This document shows, one piece after another, positions 16,749 through 25,294 of a DNA stretch of 64,000 nt. The DNA is taken from positions 25,088-89,087 of the forward strand of contig CAZTOP010000007.1 in NCBI GenBank assembly GCA_964615145.1, in the 5' to 3' direction. Each line of letters starts with the position of its first letter. The stretch's first letter is position 1. The stretch comes from CAIVPM01 sp964615145 (GTDB taxonomy: Bacteria > Bacteroidota > Bacteroidia > Chitinophagales > Chitinophagaceae). The translations under genes were made by a program, and so were the position numbers. The notes beneath the pieces were generated by a model. It ran no database searches and was not told the DNA's origin. It was given only the letters and a program-made list of their open reading frames with translations.

Positions 16749-17936
16749 TTGATAGATTCTAAACAAAAAATTAAAAGCGAAGAGAAAGTAGTTTTGGTAA
16801 GTGTTATTCAAAAAGATAATACAGCCGAACAAGTGCAGGAATATTTAGATGAATTAGCTTTTTTAGCAGAGACCGCGGGTGCAATTGCAGTGAAATCTTT
16901 TACACAAAGACTTGACAGACCAGATAGCAGAACCTTTGTTGGTAAAGGCAAACTTGAGGAAATTGGTAATTATGTTGCAAGCAAGAACATTGATTTAGTA
17001 ATTTTTGATGATGAACTTACGGGCTCTCAACTATTAAATATTTCTGATGCAATAAAATGTACAACTATTGATAGAAGTGATTTGATACTTGACATTTTTG
17101 CAAGGCGTGCCAGAACAGCACAAGCCAAGGTTCAGGTAGAATTAGCCCAATATCAATATTTATTGCCAAGGCTTAAAGGAATGTGGAAACACTTGGAAAG
17201 GCAAGGTGGAGGTATTGGAACTCGTGGTCCAGGTGAAACAGAAATAGAAACTGACAGACGTATTGTTAAAGATAAAATTTCTTTGTTGAGAAAAAGGTTG
17301 GGCGAAATTGACAAACAATCCTTTACTCAAAGAAAAGAACGTGGAGAATTTATTCGTGTATCGCTTGTTGGCTACACCAATGTTGGCAAAAGTACTTTAA
17401 TGAACACCCTTAGCAAAAGCGATGTTTTTGCCGAAAATAAACTATTTGCAACACTAGATACCACAACCCGAAAAGTTGTTTTTGAAAATACCCCTTTTTT
17501 ATTAAGTGATACCGTAGGGTTTATTCGTAAGTTGCCACATCATTTGGTAGAAAGTTTTAAAAGCACTTTAGATGAGGTAAGAGAAGCAGATATTTTGCTA
17601 CACGTTGTTGATATTGCTCACGAACAGCACGAAGACCAAATTGGTACTGTAAATAAAACATTGCAAGAGTTAAAAGCTTTTGACAAACCCATACTTACCA
17701 TTTTTAATAAAATGGACTTGTACAAGCAAAAGAATTTTGATGATTGGTTAAGCGAAGAAGTAAAAGCCGATATTCTTAGAGAATTACACGAAAAATGGCA
17801 TAATATAACCGAAGGAAATTGTGTTTTTATTTCAGCACTTGAAAAAACCAACTTAGAAGAACTAAGAAATATTATTTTGCAAAAAGTGAGAGATATGTAC
17901 ACAATTCGTTATCCATATAAAACAATGCTTTACTAA
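16749..17936 (+). CDS. hflX: GTPase HflX
   Basis: Ribosome-associated GTPase that splits stalled or heat-damaged 70S ribosomes. It is 395 residues: an N-terminal HflX domain, the glycine-rich linker QGGGIGTRGPGETEIETDRR (about 152-171), then a G domain with G1 GYTNVGKST (208-216), G3 DTVGF and G4 NKMD. The start codon is TTG at 16749: an in-frame TAA lies at 16725-16727 and no ATG or GTG occurs between. The next ATG in frame lies deep inside the conserved N-terminal domain. The Rieske-protein gene begins 4 bp after its stop. Confidence 0.95.
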   Translation: MIDSKQKIKSEEKVVLVSVIQKDNTAEQVQEYLDELAFLAETAGAIAVKSFTQRLDRPDSRTFVGKGKLEEIGNYVASKNIDLVIFDDELTGSQLLNISDAIKCTTIDRSDLILDIFARRARTAQAKVQVELAQYQYLLPRLKGMWKHLERQGGGIGTRGPGETEIETDRRIVKDKISLLRKRLGEIDKQSFTQRKERGEFIRVSLVGYTNVGKSTLMNTLSKSDVFAENKLFATLDTTTRKVVFENTPFLLSDTVGFIRKLPHHLVESFKSTLDEVREADILLHVVDIAHEQHEDQIGTVNKTLQELKAFDKPILTIFNKMDLYKQKNFDDWLSEEVKADILRELHEKWHNITEGNCVFISALEKTNLEELRNIILQKVRDMYTIRYPYKTMLY

Positions 17937-17940
17937 AATA

Positions 17941-18279
17941 ATGGTTATTAAAAAGCAAATAAAAATTGCCGAATCTGTAGCAGAGTTTGATTTCAATACA
18001 AAGCAAATGTGTATTATTGAAGCAGATGGCAAAAAAATAACTATTGCAAAATTTAAGGACAATTACTTTGCTTTTGCCCATAAATGCCCACACGCAGGCG
18101 GTATAATGGCAGATGGATTTATTGATGCATTAGGAAATGTAGTATGCCCCATTCACCGATATAAGTTTAGTTTGAAAACAGGAAGAAATATTACAGGAGA
18201 AGATTATTTAAAAACATATTTAATTGAAGTTAATGAAAATGGTGTTTTTGTTGTTTTCGAGGAAAAGAAATGGTTTTAA
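17941..18279 (+). CDS. Rieske [2Fe-2S] domain protein
   Basis: A 112-residue single-domain Rieske protein. The cluster ligands are Cys49-x-His51 (CPHAGG) and Cys69-x-x-His72 (CPIHRYKF), with the usual spacing. It has no signal peptide or membrane segment, so it is cytoplasmic, like the small ferredoxin subunits of dioxygenases or nitrite-reductase NirD-type proteins. It starts 4 bp after hflX and is probably co-transcribed, but no oxygenase or reductase partner is adjacent, so the electron acceptor is unknown. Confidence 0.9.
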   Translation: MVIKKQIKIAESVAEFDFNTKQMCIIEADGKKITIAKFKDNYFAFAHKCPHAGGIMADGFIDALGNVVCPIHRYKFSLKTGRNITGEDYLKTYLIEVNENGVFVVFEEKKWF

Positions 18280-18331
18280 AATCTCAAACTAATTTTTAAT
18301 TATTTACTACAGCATTTGTTACTTTGCACTT

Positions 18332-18547
18332 GTGAAAAAAAGAACCTTTATATTAATTTGTTTAGTATTTCTGGGTTATTGCCAAATTACCCTGGCACAA
18401 TGTTCTATTTGCACCAAAACAGCCTCTCAGTTAGGCGATGGACCAGCACAAGGTTTAAACGCTGCCATTATTTATTTAATGATTACACCATTAGCCATAA
18501 TGGGTATTATAGGTTATAGATGGTGGAAAAAAGAAAAAATGCTTTAG
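18332..18547 (+). CDS. Small membrane protein with N-terminal C-x-x-C motif
   Basis: A 71-residue protein starting at a GTG (MKKRTFILICLVFLGYCQ). A signal-like hydrophobic stretch ends in LAQ, followed at once by Cys24-Ser-Ile-Cys27, a 15-residue polar stretch and one membrane helix (about 43-63, AAIIYLMITPLAIMGIIGYRW) with a Lys-rich tail. Similar small Q-C-x-x-C proteins occur in other Bacteroidota, often near cytochrome oxidase assembly genes; that is recollection, not shown here. The mature N-terminus could display the Cys pair on the periplasmic face for heme, copper or disulfide chemistry. Confidence 0.7.
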   Translation: MKKRTFILICLVFLGYCQITLAQCSICTKTASQLGDGPAQGLNAAIIYLMITPLAIMGIIGYRWWKKEKML

Positions 18548-18721
18548 TAGCACAGGCCTAATTTGTTTTAAGTTAAATCTCAACAGCTGAATCATTAGAA
18601 AAACGCTAAACATAAAATGCTAATGTAAATTACGATGTTATGGCGACCCTTGATAAAAACAAGAGTTAGTGTAAAACAAACAGTCATGGCTATTATAAAT
18701 AAAATGATGATTGTTTAAATT

Positions 18722-19081
18722 TCATGAGTTAAATATCTTGGGTAAGAACATAATTAAACCAATTATAATGCTGGTAATACTTACAAGCATTACAGCACCA
18801 GCCTCAACATCTTTAACAATTTTTATTAAGGGATGATATTCTTCCTGCACCACATTGCAAAGGTTTTCAATACAGGTGTTAATCATTTCAATACTCAGCA
18901 CCAATGCACAACACAAAATTGTAATTACTGTCTCTGTTTTGCTTAATCTCAAACCAACTGCAAGTGCTATTACAAACACAGAAACAAGTAACTGCAATTT
19001 TCCATTTCTTTCGTGCAAGAAGAAATATTTCATCCCACAAAAAGCATTTGATATAGCTTTATAAAAAGACTGCTTTTTCAT
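18722..19081 (-). CDS. dgkA: Diacylglycerol / undecaprenol kinase (DgkA family)
   Basis: A 119-residue integral membrane kinase of the DgkA family, which phosphorylates undecaprenol or diacylglycerol for lipid-carrier recycling. Family residues are visible: the N-terminal HERNGKLQ segment (Glu24), the central EMINTCIENLCN (Glu65, equivalent to E-x-x-N-T-A-x-E) and KDVEAGAVML (Asp91). Three membrane helices are predicted. Its ATG overlaps the stop of the ferritin-like gene by one base (TAATG), which indicates translational coupling. Confidence 0.93.
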   Translation of the reverse strand: MKKQSFYKAISNAFCGMKYFFLHERNGKLQLLVSVFVIALAVGLRLSKTETVITILCCALVLSIEMINTCIENLCNVVQEEYHPLIKIVKDVEAGAVMLVSITSIIIGLIMFLPKIFNS

Positions 19082-19839
19082 TAATGAATGGCAAATACTG
19101 ATATGCTTTCTTTTAGATTTTCTATTCTTTTATAATCTAATCTGCCTAATGTTTTTTTGTATTTACTTGTCATTTTGTATAAGTATTTTATAAAAGATAC
19201 TCCTCCTGCTTTAAATACATCTTTATGAGCAAACCAAACTAGTAATGCTGTTGCATAAAAGAATATTTTATAAAATTTATTAGTCAAAACCTTTTGCCAG
19301 TAAGGTTTTGCGTTAACTATAACTTCCATTCTTTCTTTTTGAAATTGAATATGTGGTGCTTCATCAATTAAAATATCTGTACATATTTGTTTTAACAAAC
19401 TGCATTTAGTTGCATCTTTTAAAGCCTGATAATAAACTTGTGCAGTACTCTCAACACTAATTACTGCAAGAGTCCACCACTCCATACTTGTGTTCAATCC
19501 TCTCACTTTTCTAAATAAACTATCGCCCCAGTTTTTCTTAATTCTTGGATAGTGTATTACATCTAAATATTTGCCCAGGTTTTCACCGTGTTTTTGTTCT
19601 TCCCTAATGAATAATTTTATTGCATCAACATAAAAATCATCATCAATCCTTTTGGCGTATTTTGTAGCTGCATTAATCAAATTTTTTCCATCACTTGTTT
19701 CGCCTAATTGCCAGGCTTGCATTGATGTTACTATGTTCCATTTTTCCTGCAATGTAATATTGGGTTGCGTTTCCCAGTTTATTCTTTGTTGTTTAAGGTT
19801 GTTGTCAAAATACAACAACCATTCGTGTGAACTTTTCAT
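19081..19839 (-). CDS. Ferritin-like diiron protein with C-terminal membrane segment
   Basis: A 252-residue protein from the ATG at 19839 (MKSSHEWLLYF); the frame opens 16 codons earlier. Ligands typical of a ferritin-like four-helix bundle are present: Glu47, Glu81-x-x-His84 (REEQKHGEN), Glu130 (ISVESTAQ) and Glu160-x-x-His163 (IDEAPHIQ). A hydrophobic stretch at about 191-205 (KIFFYATALLVWFA) could anchor it to the membrane. Two ExxH motifs suggest a diiron oxidase or oxygenase rather than an iron store. It lies 20 bp after creD and overlaps dgkA by one base, so all three are probably one operon. The substrate is unknown. Confidence 0.75.
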   Translation of the reverse strand: MKSSHEWLLYFDNNLKQQRINWETQPNITLQEKWNIVTSMQAWQLGETSDGKNLINAATKYAKRIDDDFYVDAIKLFIREEQKHGENLGKYLDVIHYPRIKKNWGDSLFRKVRGLNTSMEWWTLAVISVESTAQVYYQALKDATKCSLLKQICTDILIDEAPHIQFQKERMEVIVNAKPYWQKVLTNKFYKIFFYATALLVWFAHKDVFKAGGVSFIKYLYKMTSKYKKTLGRLDYKRIENLKESISVFAIH

Positions 19840-19859
19840 AATATAAATTTTAATGATGA

Positions 19860-21764
19860 TTAATTGTTTGATTTTTCGCCATACCAATTTATTTTTCTAC
19901 TACCAAACATTACCAACGCAAGTATTACAAACAAGCCAATGCTGCCAACCAATAAAGCTGCATCTTCTAAACGAATAAGTACGAAAATGAAAGCATATAA
20001 ACAGGTTAAAAACAAGCCAAAAACACTTGCTGTTTTATTGCTTTTAAAATGAGATTTTGCATAGAGAGAAATAAGTAAAATGGTTGCTGTTGCTGCAATA
20101 CAATAAGCTGCATCAAACATTAAAAACTCACTGATAGATAATAATAAAGTGAAGAAAATAACCAATGCTATACCAATTAAAACATATTGCACAGGATGCA
20201 CTGGTTTCTTTTGCATCAACTCAATAATGAAGAATAAAGCGAAGGTTAAACCTATAAAAAGAATAGCATATTTAATGCTTCTGTTGGTTTTAGAATATTG
20301 ATCTGTTGGCTGTAACATACTTACACCAAATGCATAACTAAGTTTGTTAAAGCTAAAATCTTTTACCGTTGTTCCAAAAGGTAAGTTAGCATTATTAAAA
20401 TTCCATTTTGCCTGAAAGCCACTGTCTACAACAACTCTAGTGTTTGGTAAATTATTTCCATCAAATTTGGGGTTAGCCCAGCTTGAAGAAATAGCATAAT
20501 TGCTATTACCGCTTAAAGGGATAAAATGCAATTGTTCGCTACCTTTTATTTTTAGATTCATGGTAAAAGGAATTGCCTTTTGAAACATATCTATAGCAAG
20601 TTCAATATTGGCAGATAGCCCAATTAACTCAATTTGTTTTGTGGAATTATCAGTTCTTACATAATCTTCTCCTGCATTATTATTTACAGTTACTGTTTCA
20701 AAATCTTTTGTTGGTAAACCTGGTGTTAAATCATATTGTTTACCATTAAAGTTGATTGCCATTTTTTCTTCAATCCCTTTTAAGTCTGTAATACCGTAAC
20801 AAATTTTTGCATTGTTAAGTTGTATGCTGTTTACATCAATATCTACTGGAACTTTAATGTTAAAATTGCCTTCATTTTTTAAATCACTTTTGTACAATAA
20901 AACTTTATAAATGCTTCGTGGTCTTATTTCTGGCTGAATATTTCCTGTAACATTTAAGTCTTGTGGCAAAGCATAAAAGTGTTTTGTAACTATTACTTCT
21001 TTATTATCACTATTTTTTTCCTTAACCAAATAAGGAATGTATAAATAAGGACCATAAACAGTTTGTTCAGTTGCCCAACCTTGCTTAACTTCCTTAACAA
21101 CTTCTTGTTGTCGTTGTTGCCTTTCTTTAACCAAATTATCTACAAATACAGTTGGTATAAGCATTAGCAGAATTAATGCACCAGTAATTAATCCTTTAAT
21201 CAGAATTTTATTGGCGTGAGATGTTGTCTCTGGATTTTGCGTACGCCAATTGTTGGTTTGAGTTGTTGTGTTGCTAACATTTTCGTTAGCATTTTCAAAT
21301 TGATTTTGTTCCATAAAAATGTTGTTTTGAGATGATGAGAAATATTTATTTATTTTTTTATTGATAAGTAGAATTGCTAAAACTGAGCATCCAAAAAGAG
21401 CAAGTGTTGTAAGTAGCATATGGAATGGAATGCTTTTAGTAAAATCATTGCTATATGTATTACCAAAAAGAAATCCTCCAATAATTCCATAAGGAATGGT
21501 ACATAAGCAACAAGCAATAAATAATTTGTTAAACTTTTGTTGTGTAGTTATTTGTTGTTTTTCAATCCATTTTAGTGTTAGGGTTAATACACCAAATACG
21601 GGTAAGCTACATAAACCACCTATAACAGCTACAATAAAAATGGCAACAAAAGCTGCAGTTTCATTATTCAGTAAAAAGTAAAATGATATACAGAATCCTA
21701 ATATCAGATTTGTTAATATCCATATTAATGCAGCTATTGATATTGTTGATGGTTTATTATTCAT
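19860..21764 (-). CDS. creD: CreD-family inner-membrane protein with extra N-terminal membrane domain
   Basis: Residues from about 185 to 634 match CreD: a first membrane helix (ILIKGLITGALILLMLIPTVFV), a large extracytoplasmic beta-rich domain with TVYGPYLYIPYLV, and a C-terminal block of six helices with KPVHPVQYVLIG. CreD is normally about 450 residues. Here the single frame is 634 residues and begins with an extra domain of four predicted helices (residues 10-135), followed by a polar linker with a Met at 151 (MEQNQFENAN). This could be a true fusion, or creD could be started internally at 21314. A palindromic motif lies just upstream of the long start. The precise role of CreD is unclear; it is linked to envelope stress. 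Confidence 0.85.
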   Translation of the reverse strand: MNNKPSTISIAALIWILTNLILGFCISFYFLLNNETAAFVAIFIVAVIGGLCSLPVFGVLTLTLKWIEKQQITTQQKFNKLFIACCLCTIPYGIIGGFLFGNTYSNDFTKSIPFHMLLTTLALFGCSVLAILLINKKINKYFSSSQNNIFMEQNQFENANENVSNTTTQTNNWRTQNPETTSHANKILIKGLITGALILLMLIPTVFVDNLVKERQQRQQEVVKEVKQGWATEQTVYGPYLYIPYLVKEKNSDNKEVIVTKHFYALPQDLNVTGNIQPEIRPRSIYKVLLYKSDLKNEGNFNIKVPVDIDVNSIQLNNAKICYGITDLKGIEEKMAINFNGKQYDLTPGLPTKDFETVTVNNNAGEDYVRTDNSTKQIELIGLSANIELAIDMFQKAIPFTMNLKIKGSEQLHFIPLSGNSNYAISSSWANPKFDGNNLPNTRVVVDSGFQAKWNFNNANLPFGTTVKDFSFNKLSYAFGVSMLQPTDQYSKTNRSIKYAILFIGLTFALFFIIELMQKKPVHPVQYVLIGIALVIFFTLLLSISEFLMFDAAYCIAATATILLISLYAKSHFKSNKTASVFGLFLTCLYAFIFVLIRLEDAALLVGSIGLFVILALVMFGSRKINWYGEKSNN

Positions 21765-21775
21765 TTTTATATTTT

Positions 21776-21797
21776 AAAAGCACTTTGAATTTCAAAG
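21776..21797. promoter_or_regulatory. Putative operator, copy 1 (upstream of creD)
   Basis: AAAAGCA followed by CTTTGAATTTCAAAG (21783-21797). The latter is a perfect 7-bp palindrome around one central base. It lies 11 bp upstream of the creD start codon, between the regulator gene and creD. Twenty of its 22 bases are repeated at 22788-22809 in front of the first gene of the cluster. Confidence 0.65.
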
Positions 21798-21814
21798 GTT
21801 TTGAACAAAAAAAA

Positions 21815-22111
21815 TTATTTCGATTTATTAATCATTTGCTCCAATGCTTCTATGTGTTGTTTAAAAGCTTTTTCTCCAACCTTGGTTGCTGAATAAGTTG
21901 TATTTGTTTTTCTGCCAATAAATCCTTTCTGTACCTTAAGATAACCAGCCTCTTCTAAGCCTTTTATATGGCTGGCCAAATTGCCATCAGTAATTTCAAG
22001 CAACTCTTTCAAGTCATTAAAGTTTATTTCATCATTTACCATCAAGGCACTCATTATGCCCAAACGAATACGACTATCAAAAGTTTTATTTAAATTTTGT
22101 ATTGGGTTCAT
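21815..22111 (-). CDS. Winged-helix transcriptional regulator (HTH_34-like)
   Basis: A 98-residue DNA-binding protein consisting of one winged-helix domain. It shows the family pattern RIRLGIMSALMVNDEINFNDLKELLEITDGNLASHIKGLEEAGYL followed by the wing KGFIGRKTNTTYSATKVG. These small MarR/ArsR-like regulators usually bind as dimers near their own genes. It lies between a 6-TM membrane protein gene (13 bp gap) and creD, and is flanked by two copies of a palindromic motif, so autoregulation of the cluster is likely. Confidence 0.9.
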   Translation of the reverse strand: MNPIQNLNKTFDSRIRLGIMSALMVNDEINFNDLKELLEITDGNLASHIKGLEEAGYLKVQKGFIGRKTNTTYSATKVGEKAFKQHIEALEQMINKSK

Positions 22112-22124
22112 TTCCTATTTCACA

Positions 22125-22787
22125 TTAATTTCTTTCGTATTTATTCCACATAAAAACACCATAAATAATATGCAGAATTCCAAAGCCAATTGCCCAAAAA
22201 AATATACCATAACCAATAAACCAAAGATTGATGATACCTAGAAAAATTTGCAGATAGCCAAGATATCTCACTTCTCCTAAAGTAAATTTAGATGCATTAA
22301 CCAAAGCCAACCCATAGAATATTAAACAGCCTGGTGCAATTAATCCAAATGTCTCTGCTTCTATCAACTTTAAAATATATATGCCACCAGCAACTAAGGG
22401 AATCATTACATTAATGAATAAACGTTTTGATGTTGTTCCCCACAACTTTGTATTGGTTTTTTTGCTACGCAAATAAGTAAACAAAAAAGAAAAAGCAAAT
22501 GCTGCTATAAATGTTACAATAGCAATTTGAAATAAACTGTTGCCCATAAATTCTCTCACACTCAGTTTTCCCTGTGTTGCAACATCGTATAAATCGCTAT
22601 CTAACTTTCTTAAAGTGTTGCTATACGATTTATTAATTACATTGTTGGCAAAGTATGCACCAACCAATGCACACAAGCCTGCTGCCATACCACTTAAACC
22701 ACTTAAACTTATAAACCTGCTGCTGCGTTCCATCATTTGTTTGATGTGCTGCAAGTCTTGTTGATGTTCTTGATTTGAGATGTTCAT
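22125..22787 (-). CDS. Six-helix membrane protein, first gene of the creD cluster
   Basis: A 220-residue protein from the ATG at 22787 (MNISNQEHQQDLQHIKQMMERSSRF). A cytoplasmic amphipathic N-terminus precedes about six membrane helices (27-47, 86-107, 122-141, 146-164, 176-192, 194-214). No known catalytic motif is recognised. The N-terminal segment with a helix then FISLSGLSGMAAGLCALVGAY is common in Bacteroidota proteins encoded next to small winged-helix regulators. It probably opens the operon, since the palindromic operator-like motif abuts its start codon. Confidence 0.75.
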   Translation of the reverse strand: MNISNQEHQQDLQHIKQMMERSSRFISLSGLSGMAAGLCALVGAYFANNVINKSYSNTLRKLDSDLYDVATQGKLSVREFMGNSLFQIAIVTFIAAFAFSFLFTYLRSKKTNTKLWGTTSKRLFINVMIPLVAGGIYILKLIEAETFGLIAPGCLIFYGLALVNASKFTLGEVRYLGYLQIFLGIINLWFIGYGIFFWAIGFGILHIIYGVFMWNKYERN

Positions 22788-22809
22788 AAAAGCACTTTGA
22801 AATACAAAG
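22788..22809. promoter_or_regulatory. Putative operator, copy 2 (upstream of the membrane protein gene)
   Basis: AAAAGCA followed by CTTTGAAATACAAAG (22795-22809), 20 of 22 bases identical to the copy at 21776-21797. It directly abuts the start codon at 22787. On the minus strand the sequence TTACTTTG (22812-22805) overlaps it and could be a one-mismatch -7 box, so a bound regulator would block the promoter. Confidence 0.6.
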
Positions 22810-22853
22810 TAATTAATAGAAAGAATACCAGCCAAATTTTTTTTGAAAATATT

Positions 22854-25208
22854 TTATTCAACTATCCTCAACTTAGCATAGTTCAGCATAATTTTCTTTT
22901 CGCCATTTTTTTCAAATTGAATGGTGGCAATTGGGTTATGTGCCGAACCCTCTATTTTGGCTACAATTCCAAATCCAAATTTTTGATGTTCTACTTTTTG
23001 GCTAGGTTGTAAGTTACTGGTATCACTAGCTTCAAAATTATCCGAAGGAATATGATTGATGGTGGTATTTCTGTTTACAGGAACTGTGTAGGTTGGCTTA
23101 GTTTCTTTTTTGGAAGGAGGTGCTCCATATTTTTTTTCGATGTTGATAACATCATTACTATTTCCAAAACCACGTTGCATTCTTTGAAAAGCACTGCCCT
23201 GATTACTCCAATCCGATTTTGAATTATTTTTAGCTCCGCCACCTGCATAAGATTTGTCAATATACTGTTCTGGCATTTCATTGATAAAACGACTAGGTTC
23301 GTTTTGCTGTAATTGTCCAAATCTATATCTGGCATTTGCGTAAGTAAGCCATAGATTTTTTTTAGCACGAGTAACTGCTACATAAAATAATCTTCTTTCT
23401 TCTTCTAATTCTTCGCGGGTATTAATACTCATTGCACTTGGGAACAAGGTTTCTTCTACACCTACCACAAATACACAACTAAATTCTAGGCCTTTTGCAG
23501 CGTGTATGGTCATTAGTTTTACAACATCGCTATCATCTTTGTCATCATCTGTGTCGGTAAGTAAAGTAATTTGTTGTAAGTAACTGCCCAATGTTTTTTC
23601 TGTGTATTCCCCATCTTCATTACTTGGGCTTTCTGTCCATTCTTTTATGGAGTTTAGTAATTCTTGTACATTCTCATAACGGGCTAAACCTTCAGTAGTT
23701 TTATCGTTAAAAAGCTCTTTAACAAGATTGGTATTTTTACCTACTTGAACTGCCACATCATAAGCATTTTTATCTGTCAATAAAGTTTGGAAATACTTAA
23801 TCATTATTACAAAATTTTGTAATGATTCAAGTGTACCAGCTTTAAATCCAAATTCTCCAGCACGCTCTATCACATTCCAAAATGTAATATTTTGTTCATT
23901 AGCTATAACCAAACATTTTTCAATAGTAGTTTTTCCAATTCCACGAACCGGATAATTAATAATACGTTTTAAAGCTTCTTCATCTCTTGTATTTACTATA
24001 ACACGCAAGTAGGCAATCATATCTTTAATCTCCTTGCGTTGATAAAAGCTTAAGCCACCATAAATTTTATACTTAATTCCTTGTCTTCTTAAGCATTCTT
24101 CAAAAGCACGACTTTGGGCGTTCGTTCTGTATAAAATTGCAAATTCATTATTTCTGAAGTGATTTCGAAGTTTTTGTTCTTGTATCGTATCAGCAACAAA
24201 TTTTCCTTCGTCATTATCTGTCATTGTTCTTACTAGCCTTAGTTTATCTCCGTCTTCATTTTCTGTCCATAATTCTTTAGGTAGTTGCCCCTTATTATTA
24301 CTAATAACTTCGTTAGCTACTTTTAAAATGTGCTGCGTGCTGCGATAATTTTGTTCAAGCTTTACCACTTTAACATCGTCATAATCTTTCTGAAATTGAA
24401 GAATATTTTCAATGGTTGCACCTCTAAAACTGTAAATACTTTGGGCATCATCGCCCACCACACAAATATTTTCGTGAACAGCTGCCAGTAGTTTTGTAAT
24501 CTGATACTGAACAGCATTTGTATCTTGATACTCATCAATTAATACAAATTTAAATTTATGTTGATACTTTGCTAGTGCTTCATTATGATACTTTAAAAGC
24601 TCATACATTTTGAGTAATAAATCATCAAAGTCCATAGCCCCATTTTTAAAGCAACGTGCTGCGTAAGCCTTGTAAATATTGGCAATTGCTGGTCTGTTAG
24701 CCCTGGTGTCTTCTTGTACTAAATAAGTGTCAGCAGCATATTCATCGGGTCCAACTAATGCATTTTTTGCAGATGATATTCTGTTGTGAACCACATTAGG
24801 TTTATAATGCTTATCATCCAATTCCATTTCATTAATAACAGATTTTAATACACTTCTGCTATCATCGGTATCATAAATTGTGAAGTTATTAGGGTAGCCA
24901 ATTCTGTAAGCCTCGGCTCTTAAAATTCTTGCAAAAACACTATGGAAAGTGCCTATGTATAGATTTCTTGCCTCTCCGTTACCAAGAATTCTTTCAATTC
25001 TTTCTTTCATTTCGGCAGCAGCTTTGTTGGTAAAGGTTAAAGCTAATATATTAAAAGCGTCAACCCCATTTGCCATCAAGTGTGCTATACGCGTTGTAAG
25101 CACTTTTGTTTTACCGCTGCCAGCACCAGCCACAATCATAATTGGGCCATTAATATGTGTTACTGCCTCTCTTTGTGGTTCATTCAATCCAAGTAAATAA
25201 TCCTGCAT
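22854..25208 (-). CDS. UvrD/PcrA-type ATP-dependent DNA helicase
   Basis: Superfamily 1A 3'-5' DNA helicase of 784 residues, acting in excision repair and in clearing replication or recombination intermediates. Visible motifs: Q motif LNEPQREAV (about 8-16), Walker A GAGSGKT (28-34), Walker B VLIDEYQDTN, motif III VGDDAQSIYSFRGA, motif IV QNYRST, and motifs V/VI TIHAAKGLEF and VAVTRAKKNL. The C-terminal Tudor-like PcrA tail ends with HQKFGFGIV...QFEKNGEKKIMLNYAKLRIVE. The length is normal. It stands alone between the creD cluster and the terminator of the giant T9SS gene. Confidence 0.95.
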   Translation of the reverse strand: MQDYLLGLNEPQREAVTHINGPIMIVAGAGSGKTKVLTTRIAHLMANGVDAFNILALTFTNKAAAEMKERIERILGNGEARNLYIGTFHSVFARILRAEAYRIGYPNNFTIYDTDDSRSVLKSVINEMELDDKHYKPNVVHNRISSAKNALVGPDEYAADTYLVQEDTRANRPAIANIYKAYAARCFKNGAMDFDDLLLKMYELLKYHNEALAKYQHKFKFVLIDEYQDTNAVQYQITKLLAAVHENICVVGDDAQSIYSFRGATIENILQFQKDYDDVKVVKLEQNYRSTQHILKVANEVISNNKGQLPKELWTENEDGDKLRLVRTMTDNDEGKFVADTIQEQKLRNHFRNNEFAILYRTNAQSRAFEECLRRQGIKYKIYGGLSFYQRKEIKDMIAYLRVIVNTRDEEALKRIINYPVRGIGKTTIEKCLVIANEQNITFWNVIERAGEFGFKAGTLESLQNFVIMIKYFQTLLTDKNAYDVAVQVGKNTNLVKELFNDKTTEGLARYENVQELLNSIKEWTESPSNEDGEYTEKTLGSYLQQITLLTDTDDDKDDSDVVKLMTIHAAKGLEFSCVFVVGVEETLFPSAMSINTREELEEERRLFYVAVTRAKKNLWLTYANARYRFGQLQQNEPSRFINEMPEQYIDKSYAGGGAKNNSKSDWSNQGSAFQRMQRGFGNSNDVINIEKKYGAPPSKKETKPTYTVPVNRNTTINHIPSDNFEASDTSNLQPSQKVEHQKFGFGIVAKIEGSAHNPIATIQFEKNGEKKIMLNYAKLRIVE

Positions 25209-25294
25209 AAGGCGTGCAAGATAAGATGTAATATTATTAAAATTTGAATGGTAGGAAATTCAATTTTTACACAATTTTATTATTATGATAATAT

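Noticed and set aside
17862..18093. Minus-strand frames across the hflX/Rieske junction
   Set aside because: Both underlying plus-strand genes are well supported, and the frames have no features of their own.
18316..18519. 67-codon plus-strand frame overlapping the small C-x-x-C membrane protein
   Set aside because: The other frame (18332-18547) has a signal peptide, Cys pair and membrane helix; this one is a shadow.
18548..18721. Possible weak inverted repeat between convergent small-protein and dgkA genes
   Set aside because: The arms pair poorly and no T-run follows; not strong enough to call a terminator.
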